Assembly: GCA_937922775.1 (NCBI GenBank)
Contig: CALAKE010000181.1
Coordinates: forward strand, 1-15,591
Direction of reading: 5' to 3'
DNA length: 15,591 nucleotides
DNA from: an uncultured bacterium
GTDB lineage: Bacteria > Acidobacteriota > UBA890
The translations under genes and the position numbers were made by a program. Positions within the stretch are counted from its first letter, which is position 1, and each line of letters begins with the position of its first letter. Of this stretch, positions 6,575 to 14,027 are shown in pieces. The notes beneath the pieces were generated by a model. The model did not search any database. It was not told where the DNA came from and saw only the letters and a program-made list of their open reading frames with translations.

Positions 6575-7621
6575 GTGCCCAACATCGACAAACCCACCGT
6601 CGAAGACACCATCGACCGGATGCTCTCCGAATGGGGGAGTATCGCCAATCGTCACGTGGCTGAGGCCGCGGGTGTGTCGCGGCAGGCAGTGCACGCCCAC
6701 CTCAGACGCAGGGTCGAGGCAGGGGAGCTGGTCGTCGATGGATCCGGGCGAAACGTTCGCTACCGCCGTGCGCAGCACCCGCACCACTTCGCCTATGTTC
6801 GTGAGGGTCTCGAAGAACACGAGGTATGGAACGAGGTGCGATCCGACGTGGAGGAGCTCGGGGAGCTGCCCGAGACCACTGAGCGAGTCCTGCACTCGGC
6901 ATTCACGGAGTTGCTGAACAATGCGATTGAGCATTCTTCTGCTCGGATGGTGAAGGTCAGGTGCCAGCGCATCAATTCCCGCATCGCCTTCGAAATCATC
7001 GACGATGGCGTCGGTATATTCGACCATCTGATGGCCGAGCTCGAGATTCCCACTCGGCTGTTCGCGCTGCAGGAGCTGTCGAAGGGTCGCATCACCACAT
7101 TGCCGGAGGCTCATGCGGGCGGCGGCCTCTATTTCGTCTCGAGGATCGCAGACTACTTCGAGATCGAGAGCGGCGGGATTCGTTGGATGGTCGACAACGA
7201 TCTCCCTGACATGGCCATGGGATCGAGCTCGCTGGAGGAGGGGACCCGAGCCTGGTTCGAATCGGAAATCCAGCCTCAAGCCGAAGCCGATGAGGTCTTC
7301 AGCGAGTCCAACGAGGCGCTCGAGCTATCGAGCCGGCGGCTGGTCGTGAAGCTCTTCGCCATTGGGGTGCGGTTCATGTCGCGCTCCGAGGCGCGCAGGT
7401 TGTTGCATGGGCTGGAGCAATACCAGGAGATCATTCTCGATTTCAAAGATGTCGAGGCGGTGGGTCTGGGTTTCGTTGACGAGGTATTCCGCGTGTGGCC
7501 GTCTGTTCACCCTGACACCCGAGTGCGTGCGATTCACATGGAGGCTGCCGTTCGGTTCATGGTGGAGCGCATCAGCAGGCAGACGGGCCGGAACCACTGG
7601 GCAGACGAGCGGAATCGCTAG
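6575..7621 (+). CDS. Three-domain regulator: winged helix + GHKL (HATPase) ATPase + STAS-like DUF4325
   Basis: Start is GTG with GAAGG six bases upstream. Residues 10-65 are a winged helix-turn-helix (SIANRHVAEAAGVSRQAVHA, then LRRRVEAGELV). Residues about 100-205 are a GHKL ATP-binding fold of the anti-sigma kinase kind: N-box TELLNNAIEHS (E112, N115, N116), G1 DDGVGIF (143-149) and G2 AGGGLYFVSR (181-190). Residues about 262-332 are a STAS-like DUF4325 domain (SRSEARRLLHGLEQYQEIIL, ending EAAVRFMVERI). Spo-type switches split the kinase (RsbW) and STAS antagonist (RsbV) between proteins; here both are joined to a DNA-binding head. This architecture recurs across bacteria with unknown signal and targets. 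The last 14 codons lie in a 43-base tandem duplication whose junction forms the stop codon. Confidence 0.88.
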   Translation: MPNIDKPTVEDTIDRMLSEWGSIANRHVAEAAGVSRQAVHAHLRRRVEAGELVVDGSGRNVRYRRAQHPHHFAYVREGLEEHEVWNEVRSDVEELGELPETTERVLHSAFTELLNNAIEHSSARMVKVRCQRINSRIAFEIIDDGVGIFDHLMAELEIPTRLFALQELSKGRITTLPEAHAGGGLYFVSRIADYFEIESGGIRWMVDNDLPDMAMGSSSLEEGTRAWFESEIQPQAEADEVFSESNEALELSSRRLVVKLFAIGVRFMSRSEARRLLHGLEQYQEIILDFKDVEAVGLGFVDEVFRVWPSVHPDTRVRAIHMEAAVRFMVERISRQTGRNHWADERNR

Positions 7622-7662
7622 GCAGACGGGCCGGAACCACTGGGCAGACGAGCGGAATCACC
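7577..7662 (+). repeat. 43-bp tandem duplication built of 21-22-bp units
   Basis: Bases 7577-7616 recur exactly at 7620-7659, a period of 43 that is not a multiple of three. Each copy consists of two related half-units, both starting with GGCAGACG (7578, 7600, 7621 and 7643), so there are four imperfect units of 21-22 bases. The array covers the 3' end of the regulator gene, and its TAG stop (7619-7621) straddles the junction between the two copies. Confidence 0.9.
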
Positions 7663-7705
7663 GGGATAAGGGCCTCGGCGGCGAGAACCGCCCCGGCGCC
7701 ACGTC

Positions 7706-7745
7706 TTGTTCGGAATCGGGACTCAGGCTTCCCATCGGCGAACAA
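7706..7745. promoter_or_regulatory. Inverted repeat, possible upstream activator site
   Basis: TTGTTCG (7706-7712) and CGAACAA (7739-7745) form a perfect 7-base dyad with half-site centres 33 bases apart, about three helical turns. It lies about 120-160 bases before the predicted sigma-54 start, the usual distance for an enhancer-binding activator. The sequence shows the dyad; its role is inferred. The rest of 7660-7836 holds no gene I can support. Confidence 0.4.
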
Positions 7746-7836
7746 CCGCTGCCCGGAAGAAATAATCATGCGCGGGTCGGATCGCGAGAAATCGTCCGAA
7801 TCCAAGGCTTTGCGATCTCTCGAGCGGCTCGATAAG

Positions 7837-7853
7837 CTGGCACGGCTCTTGCT
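7837..7853 (+). promoter_or_regulatory. Sigma-54 (RpoN) promoter for the ADOP permease
   Basis: CTGGCACGGCTCTTGCT matches the sigma-54 consensus (YTGGCACG-N4-TTGCW) at every defined position. The invariant GG is at 7839-7840 and GC at 7851-7852, with the required 10-base gap. Transcription should start near 7864, giving an 83-base leader before ATG 7947. It lies in the intergenic gap and in the right orientation. Such promoters depend on an ATP-driven enhancer-binding protein; none is encoded in the window. Confidence 0.85.
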
Positions 7854-7901
7854 TCTCTATGGCTTCCACAAGATAGGTTTGTCCTAGAAATTCACCTCCC
7901 C

Positions 7902-7930
7902 CTGGGCCGGGGAAACCAGAACCGGCCCAG
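7902..7930 (+). promoter_or_regulatory. 5' leader stem-loop upstream of the ADOP permease
   Basis: CTGGGCCGG (7902-7910) and CCGGCCCAG (7922-7930) form a perfect 9-base GC-rich stem with an 11-base loop. It lies inside the predicted leader and ends 4 bases before the AAGGA ribosome site (7935-7939). There is no T-run after it, so it is not a standard terminator. mRNA stabilisation or control of ribosome access are the likely roles. Confidence 0.65.
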
Positions 7931-7946
7931 ATTTAAGGACTCATCC

Positions 7947-10409
7947 ATGGAAAGTTTCCTGCAGGACATCAAGTACGGCGTTCGCATGCTGGCCTCACGC
8001 CCGGGCTTCACCGCGGTGGCGGCACTGTCGCTGGCGCTCGGCATCGGGGCGAACACGACGATCTTCAGCATTATCAATGCCGTTCTCCTGGCCCCCCTCC
8101 CCGCTGTCCAAGACACATCGACCCTGGCCATGGTCTGGACGACAGATTCCGGCCAAGAGGGCGGTCCGATGGGGCGCCTCATGCAGATGTCCTATCCCAA
8201 CTACGAGGACATCCGCGACCAGAACGATGTCTTCGAGGAGCTCGCGACCTTCACCTTCGGGGGCGGCACCCTGCTCGTGAAGGAAGGCGACCCGCAGGGG
8301 GTAGCGGGCTTCATGGTCAGTGGCAACTACTTCGATGTCCTGGGTGTGGAAGCGGTCATGGGACGCACCTTCCTGCCGGAGGAGGATGAAACGCCGGGCA
8401 CCCACCTGGTGATGGTCATCAGCCACGGCCTCTGGGAACGTCAGTTCGGCTCCGACCCCGGCGTGATCGGCAGCACGCTCAACCTCAACGGAATTCCCTA
8501 TACGGTCGTCGGCGTCGCCCCCGAGGGGTTCCAGGGAACCTTCCAGGGCATGGGGGCCGACCTCGTCTGGACCCCGATGATGACCTACCAGCAGATCCTG
8601 CCCGTAGCTTTCCGGGACTGGCCCGAGAGTCGGCGTGCGCTGCTGATGAATGTTTTCGGACGTCTGCGGCAGGGCGTCACGGTGGAACAAGCCAATGCGG
8701 CGATCGGCACCATCGCCGGGCGGCTCGAGTCCGAGTACCCGGACGTGAATACCAACCGCGGAGCGACCGTCACGGAGTTCACCCCCCTGTTCAATCCTCA
8801 GCAGGAACAGCAACTCGAGCTCATGGCGATGTTCTTCATGGGAATCGTCGGTATGGTTCTGCTGATCGCGTGTGTGAATGTGGCCAATCTGTTGCTGGCA
8901 AGGGCCGCTACTCGCGAGAAGGAGATCGGCCTTCGCGTCGCCCTCGGCGCCGGCCGCATCCGATTGGTGCGTCAATTGCTCACAGAGAGCACGCTGCTCG
9001 CCATCATGGGCGGAGCTCTGGGACTGCTGTTCGCGTTCTGGGGAAGAGATCTGATCTGGAGCTTCCGGCCCCCGGGCTTCGGCGACAACGGCATTTCCCT
9101 GGATCTCGATGCCTCCGTGCTTCTGTTCACCGCAGTCATCGCGCTCGCAACGGGGCTGATCTTCGGGCTCGTACCAGCGCTTCAAACCACGAAGCCGAAC
9201 CTCACCCAGACCTTGCATGAGGGCGGCAGAGGCGGCGGCGCCGGCAGGCGCCAGCACCTCCTGCGCAGCGGATTGGTTGTGATGGAAATCGCCCTCTCGC
9301 TCGTGGCCCTGATCGGCGCCGGCCTGTTCATCCGCAGCATGCAGGCTGCCCAGGAGATCGACACCGGTTTCGAGATGGAGAAGCTTGCGTCCATGGGGCT
9401 GAATCCCGGCGGCATCGGCTACGACATGGGGCAGGCGGACAATTTCTTCGACGAAGTTGTGGAACGCGTGGGCGGCGTGGGCGGTGTCGAGGCGGTTGCG
9501 CTGGCGACCAACCCACCCTTGGGCGGTGGCCTGTTGCGCACGCTGATTCCTGAAGGTTGGGACGACAGCGAGGGTATCCTCACCTCGAACATCGCTATCT
9601 CTCCGGGCTACTTCGAGGCCATGGATTTCCAGGTCTTGCGCGGTCGCGGCTTCACCGAATTCGACACCGCCGACACGCCTGCTGTGGCGATCATCAACGA
9701 GGCGGCGCAACGTCGCTTTTGGCCTGACGAGGACCCCATCGGCCGCAGGTATCACTTCATCACCGAGGAGTTCCAGATCGAAGTCGTTGGCGTCGTCAGC
9801 GACACGATCTTCCAGATTGGCCAAGACCCGCAGCCCGTGGCCTTCGTTCCATTCCAGCAACGCTTCCAGCTCAACTCCACTCTGATCGTTCGCACCGAGG
9901 GCGATCCCGAGGCGGCGCTCGGGAACATCCAGGATGTCATTCGCGCGATCGACGGCAACATGCCGATCAACAACGTCAACACGATCGGGCAAACCCTCGA
10001 CAACATCCTGCAGGCGCCGCGCATGGGCGCTGCCTTACTCGGCATTTTCGGCATCCTGGCTCTAGCCTTGGCCATGGTCGGTATCTACGGCGTCACTTCG
10101 TATGCGGTCAGCCAGCGCACGCGTGAGATCGGCATTCGCATGGCGCTCGGCGCGCGAGAAGGAACCGTTCTGAGCCTGGTGCTCAAGCAAGGAATGATCC
10201 TTGTGGCGATCGGCATCGCCGTGGGCCTGGTGGCCTCCTTGGTTGTGATGCGAGTGGCGGAGACGATGCTGTTCGGTATCAGCACCTCGGATCCGGTGAC
10301 CTTCGGTACGGTCTCGATTCTGTTGCTGGCAGTTGCGTTGTTGGCCAACCTGTTGCCCGCACGCCGCGTCATGCGTGTCGACCCCGTGAATGCGCTGCGA
10401 TCAGAGTGA
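7947..10409 (+). CDS. ADOP-type ABC transporter permease (duplicated MacB_PCD/FtsX)
   Basis: An 820-residue protein with AAGGA 7 bases before the ATG. It has the duplicated layout of ADOP permeases: helix 1 (about 20-48), a MacB periplasmic core (about 50-285), an FtsX block with three helices (296-318, 345-365, 388-410), then helix 5 (441-463), a second periplasmic core (470-690) and a second FtsX block (693-805). The paired coupling motifs TREKEIGLRVALGAGR (323-338) and TREIGIRMALGARE (725-738) mark the two halves and should contact ATPase subunits. No ATP-binding gene is adjacent, hence 'orphan'. MacB-like proteins do mechanotransmission or export lipoproteins, peptides and drugs; the substrate here is unknown. 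The sigma-54 promoter and leader hairpin upstream point to dedicated control. The hydrolase follows within 10 bases. Confidence 0.93.
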   Translation: MESFLQDIKYGVRMLASRPGFTAVAALSLALGIGANTTIFSIINAVLLAPLPAVQDTSTLAMVWTTDSGQEGGPMGRLMQMSYPNYEDIRDQNDVFEELATFTFGGGTLLVKEGDPQGVAGFMVSGNYFDVLGVEAVMGRTFLPEEDETPGTHLVMVISHGLWERQFGSDPGVIGSTLNLNGIPYTVVGVAPEGFQGTFQGMGADLVWTPMMTYQQILPVAFRDWPESRRALLMNVFGRLRQGVTVEQANAAIGTIAGRLESEYPDVNTNRGATVTEFTPLFNPQQEQQLELMAMFFMGIVGMVLLIACVNVANLLLARAATREKEIGLRVALGAGRIRLVRQLLTESTLLAIMGGALGLLFAFWGRDLIWSFRPPGFGDNGISLDLDASVLLFTAVIALATGLIFGLVPALQTTKPNLTQTLHEGGRGGGAGRRQHLLRSGLVVMEIALSLVALIGAGLFIRSMQAAQEIDTGFEMEKLASMGLNPGGIGYDMGQADNFFDEVVERVGGVGGVEAVALATNPPLGGGLLRTLIPEGWDDSEGILTSNIAISPGYFEAMDFQVLRGRGFTEFDTADTPAVAIINEAAQRRFWPDEDPIGRRYHFITEEFQIEVVGVVSDTIFQIGQDPQPVAFVPFQQRFQLNSTLIVRTEGDPEAALGNIQDVIRAIDGNMPINNVNTIGQTLDNILQAPRMGAALLGIFGILALALAMVGIYGVTSYAVSQRTREIGIRMALGAREGTVLSLVLKQGMILVAIGIAVGLVASLVVMRVAETMLFGISTSDPVTFGTVSILLLAVALLANLLPARRVMRVDPVNALRSE

Positions 10410-10418
10410 CGTGGGAAC

Positions 10419-11042
10419 ATAGCCATCGACTTTCTGAGTGACGGGCCGCGGCGGGCAACAACGGCGGTAATCCTCGCGCATGGTGCCGGTGCCGGGATGG
10501 ATTCCCCATTCATGGCGACGATTGCCGTGGGGCTCGCCGCCCACGAGTTCCGCGTGATTCGGTTCGAGTTTCCCTACATGCAGAGGCGCAGAGCGGATGG
10601 TGGGAGAAGACCACCCGACCGGATGCCCATATTGATGGAAGCTTGGCGCGAGGCGATCGCCGCTGTCGGCCAGGCACAGCGATTGGTGATCGGCGGCAAG
10701 TCGATGGGAGGCCGGGTTGCCAGCATGATCGTCGATGATGTCGGGGTCGCTGCGCTCGTCTGTCTGAGCTACCCCTTTCACCCTTCGGGCAACCCCGAGA
10801 AGCTGCGCGTCGAGCATCTCGCCGGAGTGCGAACACCCAGCCTGATCCTGCAGGGAACGAGGGATCCCTTCGGCAAACCGGAGGAGGTCGCGGGCTATGA
10901 TTTGTCGGATCAGATACGCATCTCCTGGCTCGAGGATGGTGACCATTCGTTCAAGCCGAGAGTGAAGTCGGGCCGCACGCTCGGCCAGAACCTCGACGAG
11001 GCTGTCGAGGCGATCCGCGGATTCATCCACGGTCTCGACTGA
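10419..11042 (+). CDS. Alpha/beta hydrolase (KANL3/Tex30-like), no canonical start codon
   Basis: The frame is open from the permease stop (10407-10409) to TGA 11040-11042. The first ATG is at 10497, but coding upstream of it is clear: AIDFLSDGP leads into strand 1 and the conserved oxyanion segment LAHGAGAGMDSPFM. No ATG, GTG or TTG lies in frame before that segment; candidates are ATA 10419 (giving MAIDFLSDGP), ATC 10425 and CTG 10434. ATA with GGGA just upstream fits family N-termini best and is used here; 10497 is the conservative start. Numbering from ATA, the triad is Ser95 in GKSMGG, Asp149 in GTRDPFG and His176 in GDHSFK. Substrate unknown. Reinitiation after the permease stop, nine bases upstream, could help translation. 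Confidence 0.8.
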   Translation: MAIDFLSDGPRRATTAVILAHGAGAGMDSPFMATIAVGLAAHEFRVIRFEFPYMQRRRADGGRRPPDRMPILMEAWREAIAAVGQAQRLVIGGKSMGGRVASMIVDDVGVAALVCLSYPFHPSGNPEKLRVEHLAGVRTPSLILQGTRDPFGKPEEVAGYDLSDQIRISWLEDGDHSFKPRVKSGRTLGQNLDEAVEAIRGFIHGLD

Positions 11043-11191
11043 CTGCCTCGGCTGTCGGCGCCCAGACCGCATTTCCAGAGCGGCTCCTTGCGGCGACGGT
11101 CATCCATCTTTCCGGCGCCAAACATGCCCCGGCTCGACACGCGCGGTCCGGCAGGCCACCATGAACGGGAAGGGAGAGAACCGCGGACGTC

Positions 11192-11986
11192 ATGACCGCA
11201 GAAGGAATTCGAACTGTCACTTTCGATGCTACCGGCACACTGTTCGGGCTGCGCCGTCCGATCGGTGCGTCCTATGGAGACGCCGCCCGGAGGCATGGCC
11301 TGGATATGGCAGACGACGAGCTCGAGGAAATCTTCTACCACGAGTTCGTGAAGATGCCGCCGTTGGCCTTCCCTCCCCTACCCCTCACCGAGCTCCGGGG
11401 AATCGAGCGCCTGTGGTGGAGTCGACTGGTGAAGGAGGTCCTGCTGGAGGCGATGCCCGGTGGGCAGACGGAGCAGGGTCGCGCTCGCCTGGAGGAGGTT
11501 TTCGAACCCATCTTCGAGGACTTGTTTGCCGAGTTCACGGGCACGAGTGGCTGGCGAGCTTACCCCGAAGCCCGCGATGTTGTCAGCGAGCTGAAGTCGG
11601 CCGGCTTCGCGGTCGGGGTGATCTCGAACTATGACTCGCGTTTGGACGACGTTCTGCTTGCCCTGGACCTGTTGCCACTCTTCGATCTGGTCATCAACTC
11701 GAGCGCAGCCGGTGCGGTGAAGCCGCATCCCGAGATCTTTCATGCCGCGCTCGCTTCGCTGCACGCGGAGCCTGAAAAGACATTGCACGTGGGCGACAGC
11801 TATGAGGCCGACTGGGTCGGGGCGAGGGAGGTCGGCATGCAGGCACTCCTGCTCGGCCGCCGCGGTCCCGAACGGGCGGTGGAAGACCGTGGCTTTCCGC
11901 ACGGCGAAGGACCGGCGGCCGGCGCGGTGGAGCCGATTCCCCTGGCCGACCTCACGGGCGTGCTCAGCTACCTGGGTCTGAGGTAG
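11192..11986 (+). CDS. HAD-superfamily hydrolase (subfamily IA, HDHD3-like)
   Basis: A 264-residue haloacid-dehalogenase-fold protein. Motif I is TFDATGTLF with nucleophile Asp12; motif II is VISNYDS (Ser145), motif III AVKPHPEIF (Lys177) and motif IV HVGDSYEADWVGA (Asp202, Asp207). Residues about 25-120 form an alpha-helical cap. The residue two after the nucleophile, usually Asp acting as acid/base, is Thr14, as in other FDATGTLF-type members; catalysis may be slower or different. The physiological phosphate ester is unknown. A helical lid tail rich in Gly/Pro (residues 223-246) is poorly conserved in style. GCGGAC lies just before the ATG. The membrane protein that follows starts 4 bases after the stop, so they form an operon. 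Confidence 0.9.
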   Translation: MTAEGIRTVTFDATGTLFGLRRPIGASYGDAARRHGLDMADDELEEIFYHEFVKMPPLAFPPLPLTELRGIERLWWSRLVKEVLLEAMPGGQTEQGRARLEEVFEPIFEDLFAEFTGTSGWRAYPEARDVVSELKSAGFAVGVISNYDSRLDDVLLALDLLPLFDLVINSSAAGAVKPHPEIFHAALASLHAEPEKTLHVGDSYEADWVGAREVGMQALLLGRRGPERAVEDRGFPHGEGPAAGAVEPIPLADLTGVLSYLGLR

Positions 11987-11990
11987 TCGC

Positions 11991-12680
11991 ATGAATCGAG
12001 ACAACCTCGTGCGCATCGTCACGGCAGTCATCGCTCTGGTTGCGCTGATCTTCATCGGTCGTGAGCTCGGGGCCTACGTCCCCCGCTTCGCCGCCTGGGT
12101 CGAGGGGCTCGGGGTCTGGGGACCGCTGGCGTTCATGGCAGGCTACGCGGCTGCCACGGTGGCCTTCGTGCCCGGCTCTCTGTTGACCCTTGGCGCCGGG
12201 GCCATCTTCGGGCTTGCGAAAGGGGTCGTGTACGTCTTTCTTGCGGCTTCGATCGGGGCGACCCTGGCATTCCTCGTGTCGCGCTATGTAGCGCGGTCAG
12301 CCATCGAGCAGCGCCTCGCTGGTAACGAGAAGTTTGCCTCCATCGACAATGCCGTGGGCGAGCAGGGCCTGAAAATCGTCCTGTTGCTGCGGCTGTCGCC
12401 GGTCTTCCCTTTTAACGCGCTGAACTATGGGCTCGGCCTCACCAAGGTCAGCCTGCGGGACTATGTTTTAGCCCACGTCGGGATGTTGCCCGGCACGCTG
12501 CTGTACGTCTATTACGGCAAGCTCGCTGGTGATGTCGCGGCGCTGGCCGGTGGCGCCGAAACTGAGCGTGGGGCCGAATACTGGATCGTTCTGGGCCTCG
12601 GGCTTGCCGCTACGGTGATTGTGACAACGATCGTCACCCGTATTGCGCGTCGGGCGCTGAAAGAGTCGGCGGACCTGTAG
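11991..12680 (+). CDS. TVP38/TMEM64 (VTT domain, DedA-superfamily) membrane protein
   Basis: A 229-residue integral membrane protein. Helices fall at about 7-24, 43-65, 68-100 with a re-entrant pattern, 128-150, 158-180 and 199-220. The VTT signatures are visible: VAFVPGSLLTLGAGAIFG (re-entrant loop 1) and LLLRLSPVFPFNALNYGLGL (re-entrant loop 2, with the conserved Arg, Pro and Asn). DedA/VTT proteins act in lipid scrambling and envelope homeostasis: relatives flip undecaprenyl phosphate or phosphatidylethanolamine, and eukaryotic TMEM41B/VMP1 are scramblases. Which lipid is moved here is unknown. GAGG for its start overlaps the HAD stop codon (GAGGTAGTCGCATG), so translation is likely coupled to the upstream hydrolase. 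Confidence 0.92.
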   Translation: MNRDNLVRIVTAVIALVALIFIGRELGAYVPRFAAWVEGLGVWGPLAFMAGYAAATVAFVPGSLLTLGAGAIFGLAKGVVYVFLAASIGATLAFLVSRYVARSAIEQRLAGNEKFASIDNAVGEQGLKIVLLLRLSPVFPFNALNYGLGLTKVSLRDYVLAHVGMLPGTLLYVYYGKLAGDVAALAGGAETERGAEYWIVLGLGLAATVIVTTIVTRIARRALKESADL

Positions 12681-12743
12681 GCCATCCGCCCCGACGAGCG
12701 CGCCTGTCGGAGCCTGTTCACCGCCTTCACGTGCCGGACCGTG

Positions 12744-12758
12744 CAACGGCTAGCGTTG
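12744..12758. promoter_or_regulatory. Small dyad upstream of the DUF819 gene, possible operator
   Basis: CAACG (12744-12748) and CGTTG (12754-12758) flank GCTAG, giving a perfect 5-base dyad, with GTG and CAC at slightly unequal distances outside it. It sits 32 bases before the DUF819 start in the only gap between that gene and the VTT gene. I see no good -35/-10 pair around it, so the operator reading is weak. Confidence 0.25.
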
Positions 12759-12790
12759 AGGCACCGGGCCAAGATCGCTAGAGTGGCCGG

Positions 12791-13963
12791 ATGATTTCGG
12801 ATCCCGTCGTGATTTCCGATCCCGTTGCCATACTCGTGGTCTTGGCCGCCATCGTCTATGTCGCGTTGCGGCTCGAGCGTCGCTTCGTCTTGTTCCGCTC
12901 CCTCGGCGGCGCCTTGGTGGCGATTCTGCTGGGCATGGCGCTGTCGAACGCGAGCATTCTGCCGGGCACATCTCCCACCTACGAGTTCTTGGTGACCTGG
13001 GGTGTCAGCCTCGCCGTGGCCTTCATCCTTCTCAGTGTCGACCTGCGCTCCATCGTCCAGGCGGGTCCGAAGATGTTGGCGGCGTTCGGCATCGGCGCGG
13101 CCGGCACGGCCATCGGCGCAACCACCGCCGGCCTTCTCTTGCACCGCCTGGTGGGGCCCGAAACCTGGAAGCTCACGGGGCAGTTTACCGGCACCTATAC
13201 GGGCGGCGGCGCCAACTTCGCAGCCCTGGGGCAGGCGTTCGATACCAGCTCCGACATGTTCAGCGCTGGAGTCGCGGCCGACGTTGCGGTAACCGCCATT
13301 TGGATGGCGACCTGCCTCGCTGTGCCCGTGCTCTTGGGTCGTGCGCGGCAAGGAAAAGACGAGGATCACCCGGCGCTCGAGAGCGCTGACGGTGAGCGCC
13401 CCGAGACCCTCGAGCACCAACTCCACAGTAGCGTGCGCCCCTTGCCGATCGTCGATATCGCGGCTCTGGTGACCATCGCCGTCGGGTCGGTCTGGGCCTC
13501 GCAGCAACTGGGGGTGCTTCTGCCGATGCTCCCGGAAGTTCTCTGGCTGACATCGATCGTGCTGCTGCTGGCGCAGGTGCCTACGGTAAAGAAGATGGTC
13601 GGCGGAGCAGTCATGGGCAACTACTTGCTCTTGCTCTTCCTCGCCAGCAACGGTGCCCAGTCGGTTATCGCCAATATCTACCGGGTTGGCCCTGCGGTGT
13701 TCTATTTCGCTGTCGGAACCGTGGCCGTCCATGGCCTCGTCATTTTCGGCATCGGCCGCCTGGTCGGCCTCGACCTGGGAACACTCGCCGTGGCCTCGCA
13801 GGCAAATGTCGGCGGCCCCGCCTCGGCGCTGGCGATGGCCAGCGCTCGTGGCTACGGCGACCGGGTGCTTCCCGGCGTGGCCGTGGGCTTGCTCGGATAC
13901 GCGGCCGGCAACTACTCGGGTTTTGTCGTTGCCTCGATCGTGCGCGGCCTCCTGATCGGATAG
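12791..13963 (+). CDS. DUF819 family membrane protein, putative transporter
   Basis: A 390-residue protein with about ten membrane segments in two halves, joined by a hydrophilic charged loop (RARQGKDEDHPALESADGER region, residues about 180-212). Motifs typical of DUF819 (YjcL-like) are the half-one motif TGTYTGGGANFAALGQAF and, in half two, SQANVGGPASALAMASARG with GVAVGLLGYAAGNYSG near the end. The paired glycine/asparagine-rich segments look like re-entrant or broken helices of an inverted-repeat secondary transporter, and the fold is close to the sodium-coupled anion symporter type. Substrate unknown. The first codons contain an 18-base duplication (ISDPVV/ISDPVA), so an internal start cannot be excluded; the ribosome site is weak. 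The gap of 110 bases suggests its own promoter. Confidence 0.88.
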   Translation: MISDPVVISDPVAILVVLAAIVYVALRLERRFVLFRSLGGALVAILLGMALSNASILPGTSPTYEFLVTWGVSLAVAFILLSVDLRSIVQAGPKMLAAFGIGAAGTAIGATTAGLLLHRLVGPETWKLTGQFTGTYTGGGANFAALGQAFDTSSDMFSAGVAADVAVTAIWMATCLAVPVLLGRARQGKDEDHPALESADGERPETLEHQLHSSVRPLPIVDIAALVTIAVGSVWASQQLGVLLPMLPEVLWLTSIVLLLAQVPTVKKMVGGAVMGNYLLLLFLASNGAQSVIANIYRVGPAVFYFAVGTVAVHGLVIFGIGRLVGLDLGTLAVASQANVGGPASALAMASARGYGDRVLPGVAVGLLGYAAGNYSGFVVASIVRGLLIG

Positions 13964-14027
13964 GAAGGATCAGCCCACAAGAGGTTGGGCGGCGGGGGAA
14001 CGACGGGTCGGCGGGGAGCGCCTCTCG

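Noticed and set aside
6214..6648. 144-codon minus-strand frame across the divergent gap
   Set aside because: It overlaps the regulator start and its promoter, and the peptide has no domain or plausible start site.
7250..7265. GGTTCGAATC resembling a tRNA T-loop
   Set aside because: It lies inside the regulator's coding sequence (WFES) and no acceptor, D or anticodon arm can be drawn around it.
7995..9992. Long 665-codon open frame on the minus strand
   Set aside because: It is antisense to the ADOP permease, rich in His/Glu/Arg shadow composition, and shows no domain; GC-rich codon bias explains it.
12794..12829. 18-base duplication at the start of the DUF819 gene
   Set aside because: Imperfect, in frame and short; it adds ISDPVV/ISDPVA to a variable N-terminus and does not suggest a separate element.
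12512..13732. 406-codon minus-strand open frame
   Set aside because: Antisense shadow of the DUF819 and VTT genes; low-complexity His/Arg/Gln composition without a recognisable domain.
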